Source: Caryophanales bacterium UBA6865
GTDB taxonomy: Bacteria > Bacillota_I > Bacilli_A > RFN20 > CAG-826
DNA length: 61,826 bases
Direction of reading: 5' to 3'
NCBI GenBank assembly: GCA_002449265.1
Contig: DKCV01000011.1
Span: 1 to 61,826 of the forward strand
The translations under genes and the position numbers were made by a program. A model generated the notes under the pieces. The model had not been told where the DNA came from, ran no database searches, and worked only from the letters and a program-made list of their open reading frames with translations. Positions 15,422-23,912 of this stretch are shown here, piece after piece. How positions within the stretch are numbered: position 1 is the first letter of the stretch; every line of letters begins with the position of its first letter.

Positions 15422-16272
15422 TTTAGAATCTCCTCGATATATAAACCGTTTTTATATTCTCTTTTCGCTAATTTCAATTTGGTGTCAATCATAAGCGCCC
15501 TTTCATTTAAGAACTTCTTGCAGCTTTTTCTTTCCGGGAGCGATACATAGTATTTTTCAATGGGAGATAGGGATTGCAGGGCTTTTTCACTTCTAAAGAT
15601 ATATTGGAGCCCTAAAGAAGAGGCAGATAACGAATGTAAGGCGACATCAGCATTAATTTCGCCCTCTACGAATTGACTCATGATATAAAACATTCGATTA
15701 TTCGCGATTGGAGCAACGATAAGATCGACGTCATCTAATGAACGAAGAATTTTCTGAAGGAGTGGGTGACCTTTGTAGTTTTGAAGAGTGCCTCGATGAT
15801 AGCAAATGGCAAGCATCCATTCTAGATCACACTCAAACCTCTTTATGTTTAAATCTTCTCTACGATAGGAGAAAGAATAGATAGATGAATGATCTTTCTC
15901 ATAGATGAAAGCCAGTGCTTGAAAATATGTTTCTCCTAAATAAAAGCCATTCCCAAAGTCGCAATTTTTTCTAGCACCATTTATAGAAACCGACGTCAAC
16001 CCTTCTTTTGATCCATGGAATAATATATTTGGAGTTCTCTCTTTTAGTAGTTCCTCTTTTGTTTTGTTTAATCGATAGCCATTCGTATATAGATAGGAAT
16101 AGAATTTCTCATAAACATTATCGTTAGTCGGAGTTTTTTCATTGATAATCCCATCCAATGTCACGCGAGAAATTTTTGTTACTTCTGACAAGTAAGCCAT
16201 ATCAATGTGTTCCGCTTCTAAGAAAGTGTTTATGTCTTTTTTAATGTCATAATTTAAGGGGATTTTAATCAT
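15418..16272 (-). CDS. DUF3990-like ADP-ribosyltransferase-fold toxin, second locus
   Basis: The 284-residue product aligns over its length with the toxin at 6298-7152. It has a helical N-terminal region with HTH character (HIDMAYLSEVTKISRVTLDGII), then NILFHGSKEGL, CDFGNGFYLGETYFQALAF, LEWMLAICYHRGTL, LIVAPIANNRMF and a C-terminal KLAKREYKNGLYIEEIL. These fit the DUF3990 order. A TATAAT box and a weak AAGGAG, about 12 bases before ATG, precede it, so unlike the first locus this copy may have a leader. Target and chemistry are unknown. Confidence 0.7.
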   Translation of the reverse strand: MIKIPLNYDIKKDINTFLEAEHIDMAYLSEVTKISRVTLDGIINEKTPTNDNVYEKFYSYLYTNGYRLNKTKEELLKERTPNILFHGSKEGLTSVSINGARKNCDFGNGFYLGETYFQALAFIYEKDHSSIYSFSYRREDLNIKRFECDLEWMLAICYHRGTLQNYKGHPLLQKILRSLDDVDLIVAPIANNRMFYIMSQFVEGEINADVALHSLSASSLGLQYIFRSEKALQSLSPIEKYYVSLPERKSCKKFLNERALMIDTKLKLAKREYKNGLYIEEILK

Positions 16273-16530
16273 TGGCGTAGCGTCTCCTTACGACTGTAAT
16301 TATAACTCTTAAAACTTATATGTACATACTTTACAAACAAGCTTAAATATTATGGGGGATACTCACTGTTTAAATCTGTCCCAATATGCTTGGAGATAAG
16401 GGTTTGAAAAATTCACAAGCGAATTCTTTTATCGATTTTAGCAAGGCTCGGCGATAGGTTCATGAAGATGCAAATTGTTAGAATCGATTTCAAATAGAAA
16501 GAGACAAGCAAACCTCAAATCTCAGCAAAA
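16273..16530. other. Intergenic, promoter region of the minus-strand toxin
   Basis: No gene is seen. Just upstream of the toxin start the minus strand carries TATAAT (about 16298-16303) and AAGGAG. The rest is AT-rich without obvious structure. Confidence 0.4.
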
Positions 16531-16557
16531 TAAAAAAGGCACAACATGTGCCTTTCT
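16531..16557 (-). terminator. Rho-independent terminator of the SHOCT membrane gene
   Basis: On the minus strand AAAGGCACA pairs with TGTGCCTTT around a three-base loop and is followed by a run of T. It begins 17 bases after the stop codon at 16574. Confidence 0.8.
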
Positions 16558-16573
16558 AAATCTAGAACAATTC

Positions 16574-17155
16574 TTATTTTTTCGCTTCTTTTTTCGATTT
16601 TAGTTGAAGAATTTCGTCTTTCTTTGCTTGGAATTCTTCTTCCGTTATCACGCCTTCATCCTTGAATTCTTTGTAAGTACGAACTAAAGCAATGCGTTCA
16701 TCGACGTCATTCATTTCGCCATCTTTAATGAGAAGTGAATTAATCGCGTGAAGAACGATCGAAACGATATAAAGGACGATTGCGATGAATAACATGATCG
16801 AGCCAATTCCTGGCTTAAAAGAAGATGAGGAAGAAAGATTGAGAACGATGCTTAAAAAAGCAATAAGTGCCGCGAGTGGCGCAGCGCAATAAAGTGCACT
16901 ACCGATTGCGTATTTCTTTGCATCGCCAAACAAGACGATAGCAAATCCGAGCAAGAAAGCGATGAGAAGGAACGCTCCGCCGTATAAAGCAAGGAGGTTC
17001 ATATACGCAGTTGTGGTGATTTGGCTGCTCGAAGAGAACGAGTCGCTGCTCCTTTCACCGGCTTGTACCGGTAAAAATGTTGAGATGAAGAAGAAAATTG
17101 CGCTTAACACAAAAAATATTTTTTCAGAAATTGTTAAACATTTGTTGTTTTTCAT
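16574..17155 (-). CDS. Membrane protein with C-terminal SHOCT domain
   Basis: The product has about four membrane segments (residues 10-30, 55-80, 88-112, 118-145) and a C-terminal SHOCT (short C-terminal) domain: DERIALVRTYKEFKDEGVITEEEFQAKKDEIL. SHOCT domains occur on many membrane and DNA-binding proteins; in this case the cargo domain is small and unnamed. A purine-rich AAGGGGGG lies about ten bases before the start. The gene is intact, while its partial duplicate at 14262-14764 is broken. Function is unknown; a membrane location is clear. Confidence 0.75.
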   Translation of the reverse strand: MKNNKCLTISEKIFFVLSAIFFFISTFLPVQAGERSSDSFSSSSQITTTAYMNLLALYGGAFLLIAFLLGFAIVLFGDAKKYAIGSALYCAAPLAALIAFLSIVLNLSSSSSFKPGIGSIMLFIAIVLYIVSIVLHAINSLLIKDGEMNDVDERIALVRTYKEFKDEGVITEEEFQAKKDEILQLKSKKEAKK

Positions 17156-17461
17156 TATGGTTTAACCCCCCTTAATTAATCTAATGATAGGAGCATAAAA
17201 AAGGGGAGGCAAGTAAATTGAAGATTTTCTTTAATTTCATGAAATTATGAATCGTTAACAGTCATTTCGTGCTTACTTCATGATTTTTTGAAAAAAGAAG
17301 TGGAGCAAAAAAGTTTTGTTTTCATAGCAAACATTTGGAGTAAAGTGACACAAACTCAAAATTATTTTAAGTTTGCGGCTCTTAAAATTAATAAATGATG
17401 TTTATGAATCGCTTTTAAACGCAGCTATTTGTTATTAGAAGTGAGGCGATAATGGCTGCAT
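17156..17461. other. Intergenic up to the insertion sequence
   Basis: No gene is seen. It contains the ribosome site for the minus-strand SHOCT gene and ends in the CAT target duplication (17459-17461) at the left edge of the insertion sequence. Confidence 0.4.
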
Positions 17462-17469
17462 TGCACTAG

Positions 17470-18456
17470 TCAACGATAAGTAGACAGTTTTGCAGGAAGC
17501 TGTAGACAGGTTCTTGGGGTTTTGGAGCCACCGAGCTTCTTAAGGTACTCTTCCTTGTACTGCTTCGGGGTCAGATAGCCAAGGCAGCACATCGGCCTTT
17601 GATCGTTGAAGAACCTTATGTATTCCCTGACTTGGGTGGGGACGTCCTCGCAATCCTTGATGTCGAAATCGATGAAAAGCTCGGTCTTGACCCAGCCGTT
17701 GATCGATTCCATCGCGCCGTTCTGGGTCGGCGCGCCGGGATCGGACATCGTCCTTGTGATATCATATGGGAGAAGGAGCTCGTTGAAGGCCTTCGAAGAG
17801 TACACGGACCAGTGGTCGGTGTGGAATATCGTCTCCATGTCCGGGTACTTTTTCTTCAGCTCGAGGAAGCCGCGCAGGCCTTCGAAATAGCCTTCCCTGT
17901 CGCCTTTTTTGCAGCGAAGGCCGTAGCTTATGATCTCGTTGTCCCAGAGGTCCATGTAAAGGGTGAGCTCCCAGTACCTTCCGCCCGCCCAAAACGTCGT
18001 CATGTCGCTGACGACGACCTGCATAGGGCCGGTAAGGTTGAGGGATGCGAGGATCAGGTTCGGGTACGATTTCGGGGACGGGCCGCCCTTTTTGTACCTG
18101 TAATGCTTCGAGACGCTCCTTATCCCGGCGTAGGCGCAGCATCTCCGGGCGTATTCGTCGCTCATGACGAGCCCGGTATCGAGCCTTATCTTCGCGTTGA
18201 GCCACCTGTAGCCATGCGATGGGAACATGGAGTGGTATTTTAGGAAAAGCCCGATATTCTCGGCTCTTTTTATCTGCCTTTCGCTCGGATGCTCGCATCT
18301 GTTCCGGTATTTGTAGAAGCCGCTTCTGTTCACGGACATCTCCCTGCAGAGGGCCTCGACCGGCCATTGCCCGGAAAGCTCCATTATCACTTGGTATTCG
18401 AGCCGCTTATAGAAACGAATTCCTTTTTTCGACCACCCCCTTTCACCGCATACCCT
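17470..18456 (-). CDS. IS3-family transposase OrfB, DDE integrase core
   Basis: OrfB carries the rve integrase core with DDE residues in VVSDMTTFW (first D), IFHTDHWSVYSS (second D) and PTQNGAMESINGWVKTE (E), preceded by the HTH_21-type region SVNRSGFYKYRNRCEHPS. It is probably made as an OrfAB fusion by -1 slippage at A7 (18456-18462), which joins the OrfA peptide ending RLKK to RVCGERGW. The in-frame ATG at 18621 gives a low-complexity N-terminus and is not a real start. The stop (17470-17472) lies inside the left terminal repeat, so the last residues (STYR) are encoded by the repeat. Confidence 0.88.
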   Translation of the reverse strand, partial: RVCGERGWSKKGIRFYKRLEYQVIMELSGQWPVEALCREMSVNRSGFYKYRNRCEHPSERQIKRAENIGLFLKYHSMFPSHGYRWLNAKIRLDTGLVMSDEYARRCCAYAGIRSVSKHYRYKKGGPSPKSYPNLILASLNLTGPMQVVVSDMTTFWAGGRYWELTLYMDLWDNEIISYGLRCKKGDREGYFEGLRGFLELKKKYPDMETIFHTDHWSVYSSKAFNELLLPYDITRTMSDPGAPTQNGAMESINGWVKTELFIDFDIKDCEDVPTQVREYIRFFNDQRPMCCLGYLTPKQYKEEYLKKLGGSKTPRTCLQLPAKLSTYR

Positions 18457-18725
18457 TTTTTTAATCTGGCGGCCTCTATGTCCTTCCGCATCAGCTCCAC
18501 GAGGAGCTGGTCCTTCGTCATCGATCCGTAGTCCTTCTCCGTCGCGTCGGCGCGAGCCCCCATGGGGGCTTTGGGAGGGATTCCGTTGGCTTCCCTGTAT
18601 TCCCTTGCCCAGTTGGAGCATGCGGACCTGGAAACGTGGTACTTTTCCATGCAGTCCTTGTAGGAAAGGCTCCCTTCGTTCAGCGCTTTGCCGACGGGGA
18701 GCCTTTCTTCTTTCGTTAGTCTCAT
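18387..18725 (-). CDS. IS3-family transposase OrfA (HTH)
   Basis: OrfA is a 112-residue helix-turn-helix protein: MRLTKEERLPVGKALNEGS with LSYKDCMEKYHVSRSACSNWAREY as the recognition motif, then a leucine-containing helix (MTKDQLLVELMRKDIEAARLKK). AAGGAGG lies about eight bases before ATG. The ribosome can slip -1 at the A7 run at 18456-18462 to make the OrfAB transposase. OrfA alone would bind the ends and limit transposition. Confidence 0.85.
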   Translation of the reverse strand: MRLTKEERLPVGKALNEGSLSYKDCMEKYHVSRSACSNWAREYREANGIPPKAPMGARADATEKDYGSMTKDQLLVELMRKDIEAARLKKGYAVKGGGRKKEFVSISGSNTK

Positions 18726-18976
18726 TCTGTAACCTCCTTGTCTACAGTGCGTAACAACCCGTATACAAAATTGTAATGCACTGTCTACTTAAAGGTTAGC
18801 AGTCCACATTGCTTAAAACTACTAGCCGTTCTCGATATTTGTATCCATTTTAAATCTTGTTATATACTTATGTAGTTAGAGTACACTAACTTATTAAATT
18901 TATCAGCTGAACGAGTCTATTTACGACTTCAAATCGGTCAGTAGTGGATATTCTATTTCTAGAAGGATTTATCGAT

Positions 18977-19678
18977 ATGAAAAACAAAAATCTGAAATTG
19001 GATCGAAACCATCATGTCTTATACTCGAAAGCGTGCGAAAAGGAAATCAAAAAGAAAATAGCTAGTCACTACAAGAAAGATGAAGCTGAAAATATGTGGA
19101 GCAAAGTTCAACTTCAATACGTGAAATTTTTGAGTGATTTCCGTCTTGATTTAGGCGGAAAGAAAAACTTTCATAACCATAAGGGCGGAAATTACGATTG
19201 CTTTGCCTTATTGACTTATTATGCGGTATGCAAAGATGTTACAAGTTTTCGAGAAATTGAAGAAATGGAAGAAAATCTCATTTTGCCTTCTTTTCGAAAA
19301 CTACAATTTGTCAATTGCAATAAACCATTTTGGAAAAAGGTAATGTATAAAGCATTTCAAAACGCCAAAGAACAGTGCGATAAATGGAAGGATTACGAAA
19401 TGGATATCGCTCCTTACGATAAAAACAAACCAATCTATTATGAATTTCGGTCTTGTCCCGTCGCTGAATTCGCTAAGCAATTTGGTTTAATAGAGATTAT
19501 GCCTGCTTTATGTAATGTTGACTATAAGTCGTTAGATTATATTCACGCAAATCTTGTTAGAAATAAAACCTGTGTTGATAGCGATAAATGTGATTATACG
19601 ATTTGTGGCGATAAAGATAGTTATGCCTCTAATCATCCCCGATACCGAGATGAAAAAGGGTTTTGGAGAAACCGATAA
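18977..19678 (+). CDS. L-2-amino-thiazoline-4-carboxylate hydrolase-like protein
   Basis: The C-terminal half fits the ATC hydrolase family (PF14196): YYEFRSCPVAEFAKQFGLIEIMPALCNVDYKSLDYIHANLVRNKTC, then KCDYTICGDKD. The conserved cysteines and histidine of this signature are present. Named after a cysteine-biosynthesis enzyme of Pseudomonas, most family members in gut Firmicutes are untested. An upstream start at 18944 gives 11 more residues; AGAAGGA at 18961-18967, nine bases before the ATG at 18977, decides for the shorter form. It is the first host-like gene after the insertion sequence and has no operon partner. Confidence 0.7.
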   Translation: MKNKNLKLDRNHHVLYSKACEKEIKKKIASHYKKDEAENMWSKVQLQYVKFLSDFRLDLGGKKNFHNHKGGNYDCFALLTYYAVCKDVTSFREIEEMEENLILPSFRKLQFVNCNKPFWKKVMYKAFQNAKEQCDKWKDYEMDIAPYDKNKPIYYEFRSCPVAEFAKQFGLIEIMPALCNVDYKSLDYIHANLVRNKTCVDSDKCDYTICGDKDSYASNHPRYRDEKGFWRNR

Positions 19679-19787
19679 TATTAATAAACGACGATTCGAT
19701 TTAAATTTATGAATATTTGGTTTTTACGGAGATATTCGTGAATAATTATAAAAATATAAGAAGATTGCGATAATTTTGGAGAAAGAA

Positions 19788-20717
19788 ATGAAACGAAAAG
19801 AATTTGATACTAAAACGGATGGGTTTTACGGGGTTTATTGGAAAAATAAAAAATCCTCAAAGTACGCAATAATTGCGATGTTAGGGGATGATCCTAGCGA
19901 TTATATGGCAAAATGCGCCTCGAAATGGCTTATGAAAAAAGGTCTCAACGTGCTCACGATGTCGCCAGGGAGAAAGAATTATAGTCATCATAATTACCCG
20001 CTTGAAAGAATTGAAAAGGCGATAGAGTGGCTAAAAGAAGAAGGGAACGAAAAAATCGCTATTGTTGGTGCTTCGACTACTGGGACGCTTGCTCTAGTTG
20101 CCTCTTCCTATTTTTCTAGCATTACACTCACCCTTGCTTTAACGCCAAGCGACTTTATTTGGCAAGGCTTTGCGCAAGGAAAAAGAGATGGCGCCAAAGA
20201 ATGGCCAGTAGAAAATGAATCGCTTTTTTCCTATCGCGGCAACCCTCTTCCTTATATGCCTTTTTGCTATCGTCATCCAGAATATTGGAAAGTGATAGTA
20301 GATGAATCCAGACGAACTGGGGATATGATTGCATCGCGAAAGATATTTGATGATTCAGAATTGAAACATCCTATTCAAGAAGATGAGTTCATAAAAATTG
20401 AAAATATTAAAGGAAAGTTACTTTTAATCGCGGCGGAAGACGATAGTCTTTGGGACGCTGCTAAATATATCGATAGAGCAAAAAAGCGATTAGAAAGAAT
20501 TCCCCACGAATGCGAAGATGAAGTAATCGTTTATCAACATGGCACCCATTTTGTGTTTCCTGAGAGTCTACTAAAAGCCATTTTCCCATTCCTCTCTTCT
20601 TTAATATTGAAGTTAATGTTCACTGAAGCGAGAAAACATCCAAAAGAATGCAAAGAAACAAGAATCGATATTGATCGAAGAATAAGTAGAGCCATCGAAG
20701 AATGGAAGAGTAAATAG
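19788..20717 (+). CDS. Alpha/beta hydrolase of the BAAT C-terminal (acyl-CoA thioesterase) type
   Basis: The product has an alpha/beta-hydrolase fold: KYAIIAMLGDDPSD strand, nucleophile elbow VGASTTGTLA (Ser near residue 90), acid in LLIAAEDDSLWDA and histidine in YQHGTHFVFPE. This arrangement and the C-terminal layout match BAAT_C proteins, which include acyl-CoA thioesterases and amino-acid N-acyltransferases; the substrate is unknown. The TTG at 19776 is less likely than the ATG at 19788, which follows GGAG by six bases. No signal peptide is present, so the enzyme is cytoplasmic. Confidence 0.75.
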   Translation: MKRKEFDTKTDGFYGVYWKNKKSSKYAIIAMLGDDPSDYMAKCASKWLMKKGLNVLTMSPGRKNYSHHNYPLERIEKAIEWLKEEGNEKIAIVGASTTGTLALVASSYFSSITLTLALTPSDFIWQGFAQGKRDGAKEWPVENESLFSYRGNPLPYMPFCYRHPEYWKVIVDESRRTGDMIASRKIFDDSELKHPIQEDEFIKIENIKGKLLLIAAEDDSLWDAAKYIDRAKKRLERIPHECEDEVIVYQHGTHFVFPESLLKAIFPFLSSLILKLMFTEARKHPKECKETRIDIDRRISRAIEEWKSK

Positions 20718-20958
20718 AACTTATAGTCTTTTATTAAATCCCTGCTTATTTTTTCTCTTCCTTTTTCATATTAACGAGCTTTTTTATAGAACGATAGACC
20801 TAGCTAAAAAAGAGTTTTTCCTATCGCAATAAGAGAAAAAATTAATTTAATGTTTTATTAAAATTAGGAAATAAATGTCGATAAAACCTAATGAACTATC
20901 TCAATTGTATTAAAAGTAGTACGCGTTACAATTGGCTTAAGATATCGTGAGGTTGATT

Positions 20959-21765
20959 ATGAAAAAACAGGAATACGACATGGATTTAAAACTTAACAGA
21001 AGTTTATTTTTGTCTTCTTTTATTACGGCTTTCGTTTTTATTGGGATAGCAATTATTTCTCGTGCGATTTCTATAACCCATTGGCTTAGGATATTGCTTA
21101 ATTCTAATAATTCCGAATACGCTTTAAGCATGTGCTTGAAGATTATCGTTCATGTGCTAGAAGTCCTATTTCTAGCTACGATTGTTGCTATTGGAATCAT
21201 GTCGATTCGAAAAACGATAAATAAGAATCACGGTGGAAAAGTATTAATGCGGTTCTATTCTATCTTAATGACTGGCATCGGCTTTATTTATCTATTGAAC
21301 CTTTTATTGACCATTTCTACGCATCGCGGGCGTGGTGTTTCTTTTGACTGGATGCTATTTATTTCCATAACAGTCGCGATTGGGGCTATTACACTAGGCA
21401 TAATCTCTTTCGTTCTTCTTTCTACTCGAGTTTCTGCTTCCAAGACACTACTATTGGTAACTTCATTTTCTTTTATAATTTATTACCTATTTCGCTTTGT
21501 TCTCCTTCTTGATTCGTATCCAGATTATTACGCGTTTGTGATTATTTTCTATTTGCTCGCGATTGCGACGCAAATTGTTTATGCTGTCGCTCTATTTTTA
21601 GTTTCACCATTCGATGATTTTAAGAAAAAGGAAAGTGACAATTTGGCGAATATTGCGGCAAACGAAAAAGCTGAAATCTTATTTCGCTTTAAGTTACTTA
21701 TGGAACAAGGATTAATCACACCTGAAGAATTTGAAAAAGAGAAGAAGAAATTGTTGGGCTCTTAG
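20959..21765 (+). CDS. Multi-pass membrane protein with SHOCT domain
   Basis: About six hydrophobic segments (residues 15-35, 60-80, 100-118, 125-150, 155-175 and 185-210) are followed by a cytoplasmic SHOCT tail: ANEKAEILFRFKLLMEQGLITPEEFEKEKKKLL. GAGG at 20949-20952 selects the ATG at 20959 over the in-frame GTG at 20947. It shares the SHOCT tail but not the membrane core with the 16574 protein. The gene converges with the YbaK/ProX gene, overlapping it by four bases at the 3' ends. The function is unknown. Confidence 0.7.
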   Translation: MKKQEYDMDLKLNRSLFLSSFITAFVFIGIAIISRAISITHWLRILLNSNNSEYALSMCLKIIVHVLEVLFLATIVAIGIMSIRKTINKNHGGKVLMRFYSILMTGIGFIYLLNLLLTISTHRGRGVSFDWMLFISITVAIGAITLGIISFVLLSTRVSASKTLLLVTSFSFIIYYLFRFVLLLDSYPDYYAFVIIFYLLAIATQIVYAVALFLVSPFDDFKKKESDNLANIAANEKAEILFRFKLLMEQGLITPEEFEKEKKKLLGS

Positions 21766-22334
21766 TTGAAGGGTGTTTCCTCTCCTTTTAAAATGACTTT
21801 TTGGTAAGAGTGATTTAAAGATGGTAGAAAAGTGTTAATTAAATCATCGGTTTTAATGCGGATTGTGGATGTATTAATGCAGGGGTGAAAGGCAAGGTAT
21901 TCATGAAGTAACAATTCTTCATCGATTAAAAGCTGGACTTCATGCATTTTATCGAAAAATAGTCCGAAAACGCTTGTAGAACCGATATGGCAGTGGAGAA
22001 GTTCTTTTAATTTTTCCTCTTTCCCAAATGAAAGTCTTGCGCTAGAGATTTGGGAGGAAAGTTCTTTTGTTTTGAATTTCTTGTCTCCTTTTATAATGAG
22101 TAGATAATGTTTTGTTTCCTGACGATTACTTAAAAAGAGATTCTTTGGAACGACTGAGTGAATTCTCTTTTCAATATCACCATACCTATTCATCGTGAAT
22201 AACGGTTCATGATCGATTTTTGTATAGGGGACGCCAATGCTTTTTAAATAGTCACAAATGATATCTTGATCGTTTTTTGACTCTAATGATTTGTTGAGAA
22301 TTTCTCCTATTTCTTCGGCCATATCTTTTTCCAT
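21762..22334 (-). CDS. YbaK/ProX-type aminoacyl-tRNA deacylase
   Basis: The protein fits the YbaK/ProX editing-domain family: IGVPYTKIDHEPLFT near the start, KNLFLSNRQETKHYLLIIKGDKK with the conserved lysine, SSARLSFGKEEKLKELLHCHIGSTSVFGL and a C-terminal HPCINTSTIRI strand. Free-standing ProX deacylates Ala-tRNA(Pro) or Cys-tRNA(Pro) mis-charged by prolyl-tRNA synthetase. The TTG at 22346 is an alternative start, but the ATG at 22334 gives a normal family length. No ribosome site is visible. The cytoplasmic role is quality control of translation. Confidence 0.85.
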   Translation of the reverse strand: MEKDMAEEIGEILNKSLESKNDQDIICDYLKSIGVPYTKIDHEPLFTMNRYGDIEKRIHSVVPKNLFLSNRQETKHYLLIIKGDKKFKTKELSSQISSARLSFGKEEKLKELLHCHIGSTSVFGLFFDKMHEVQLLIDEELLLHEYLAFHPCINTSTIRIKTDDLINTFLPSLNHSYQKVILKGEETPFN

Positions 22335-22395
22335 GTCGCTTAACAATGATTACGATATTTTACTATAAGTTCCTTAAGCTAGGTCTAGAAGCGAC

Positions 22396-23820
22396 TTAAG
22401 CTTGCTCCAAGGCACTGCCGGTGGACTCTTTTTGTTTCTTCAAAATGTGCGGGAAAACGATAAGGAAAACAATTGTGCTAATCGTAGAAGAAATCGCATC
22501 CGCAATTGGCTCTGCTAAAAAGGTGGTGCTAGGGTCTTTTGTCAAATAAGGCAAGATAAACGTCAAGGGCAATAATAGCGCTGCTTTTCGATTTAAAGAG
22601 AGCCAAATAGAATATTTGGCTTGTCCTATCGCGGTTAAACCATCCACGAGTGTGTATTGGAACGTTAATAGAATAATAGGAATCATGTAATAGATGATGT
22701 AGCGGGACGAAGATTCGACGACGGCGTTTTGATTCGCACTCGTTCCAGAGAAAGAGAGAAACAAGGAAGCAAATGGCTTTGCTACCACGAAAGATAAACC
22801 GAAACATAAGGTGGTAAAAATAAGACCACAAATCGTAATTTGTTTTTCGGCTTTCTTGACGAGTTCAGTTTCTCTAGCGCCATATAGATAGGCTAAAACG
22901 GGCTGAGTACCGCTTGATATGCCTAGAAGCGGTCCGGTCACCAATGAGAAAAATGCTTGCACGATGGTGCTGCACTCAATTAAGAAATCCCCGTTGTCCC
23001 CGCCTACATTTTGTAAAACTGCGTTAAGAGCAATGATAATGACAGAGTCCGTGCTCATAATGATGAAGGGTGAAACGCCGAGTTTTAATACTTTGCCCAT
23101 AATCTTTTTATTATAGCCACCAAAAGAAGGACGAATCGTTCCTCTAAACCAAAGCAAGGCAAAGGATAATGAACAAGAGATAAACCAAGAAAGGGATGTT
23201 GCAATCGCTGCCCCTTTAATGCCAAGGTTAAAGACATACATAAATAAGGGGTCAAGAAGAATATTTGATCCAGCCCCAACGATAGTGGCAATCATTGCTT
23301 CAATCGATTTTCCTTGCGCGATGAGGAACTGCTCAAATCCTAGGGCAAGAAAAGCAAATACTGTTCCGATTAAAAAATAGAGCATGTATTCTTTTGCATA
23401 GGGGAAGCTTGTTGTAGAAGCGCCAAACCAATAAAGCATCGGCTCAAGAAGCGCGTATCCTAATCCCATCACGATAAGTGAAAGCACAAGCAACATTAAA
23501 ACGCAGTTGGATAATATTTTCTTTGCGTCTTCTTCGCGCTTTTGCCCTAATGACATTGAAAATAGTGGGGCTCCGCCTAAAACAATTAGATATGCAAAAG
23601 AGGTCACTAACGTGGTGATAGGAGCTGCTACACCTGCCCCAATAAGAGATATTTCTCCATTGGTTGGAAGGTTTCCGATATAAATTCGATCGACGATGTT
23701 ATATAAAACAGTGATAAACTGCGAAAGCATCGCTGGAAGCATAAGACGCAAAACGGTATTGAGCGTTTTCTTATTTCCTAAATCAATGGCTTTCATAGCG
23801 CGAGTGATTATACCACTCAT
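22396..23820 (-). CDS. MATE-family multidrug efflux transporter
   Basis: The 474-residue, 12-helix protein has the MATE layout: LRLMLPAMLSQFITVLYNIVDRIYIG in helix 1, a repeated two-lobe structure and AAIATSLSWFISCSLSF in helix 6. MATE exporters expel cationic drugs or metabolites against Na+ or H+. Charged helix residues cannot be assigned reliably from sequence alone. It starts after a terminator hairpin of the upstream antiporter gene. No partner regulator is adjacent. Confidence 0.88.
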   Translation of the reverse strand: MSGIITRAMKAIDLGNKKTLNTVLRLMLPAMLSQFITVLYNIVDRIYIGNLPTNGEISLIGAGVAAPITTLVTSFAYLIVLGGAPLFSMSLGQKREEDAKKILSNCVLMLLVLSLIVMGLGYALLEPMLYWFGASTTSFPYAKEYMLYFLIGTVFAFLALGFEQFLIAQGKSIEAMIATIVGAGSNILLDPLFMYVFNLGIKGAAIATSLSWFISCSLSFALLWFRGTIRPSFGGYNKKIMGKVLKLGVSPFIIMSTDSVIIIALNAVLQNVGGDNGDFLIECSTIVQAFFSLVTGPLLGISSGTQPVLAYLYGARETELVKKAEKQITICGLIFTTLCFGLSFVVAKPFASLFLSFSGTSANQNAVVESSSRYIIYYMIPIILLTFQYTLVDGLTAIGQAKYSIWLSLNRKAALLLPLTFILPYLTKDPSTTFLAEPIADAISSTISTIVFLIVFPHILKKQKESTGSALEQA

Positions 23821-23867
23821 AATTTTTAGAAAAAGTGGAAGTTATGCTTATCAGATTTCGAAAAGAA

Positions 23868-23904
23868 AAAATCGTAGATAGCTATTTTGCCATTCTACGA
23901 TTTT
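23868..23904 (-). terminator. Rho-independent terminator of the antiporter operon
   Basis: An 11-bp perfect stem (AAAATCGTAGA with TCTACGATTTT) encloses a 15-base loop and is followed on the minus strand by a T-rich run. It lies just past the antiporter stop codon at 23913. Confidence 0.8.
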
Positions 23905-23912
23905 AGAGTTTT

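Larger units (their letters stand above)
17462..18806 (-). mobile_element. Complete IS3-family (IS150-like) insertion sequence
   Basis: The 1345-bp element starts TGCACTAG at 17462 and its other end, read inward from 18806, starts TGGACTGC. The two 25-bp ends match at 18 positions, including the identical inner AAGTAGACA. The trinucleotide CAT flanks both sides (17459-17461 and 18807-18809) as a target-site duplication. Inside are orfA and orfB on the minus strand, overlapping with a -1 slippery A7 site. Its base composition is visibly richer in G+C than the flanking DNA, so it came from another genomic background fairly recently. A solo end of a related element lies at 5085-5109. Confidence 0.9.

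Noticed and set aside
17599..18243. A 214-codon plus-strand frame opposite the transposase
   Set aside because: It is a shadow frame of the G+C-rich orfB on the other strand; the DDE motifs settle the true strand.
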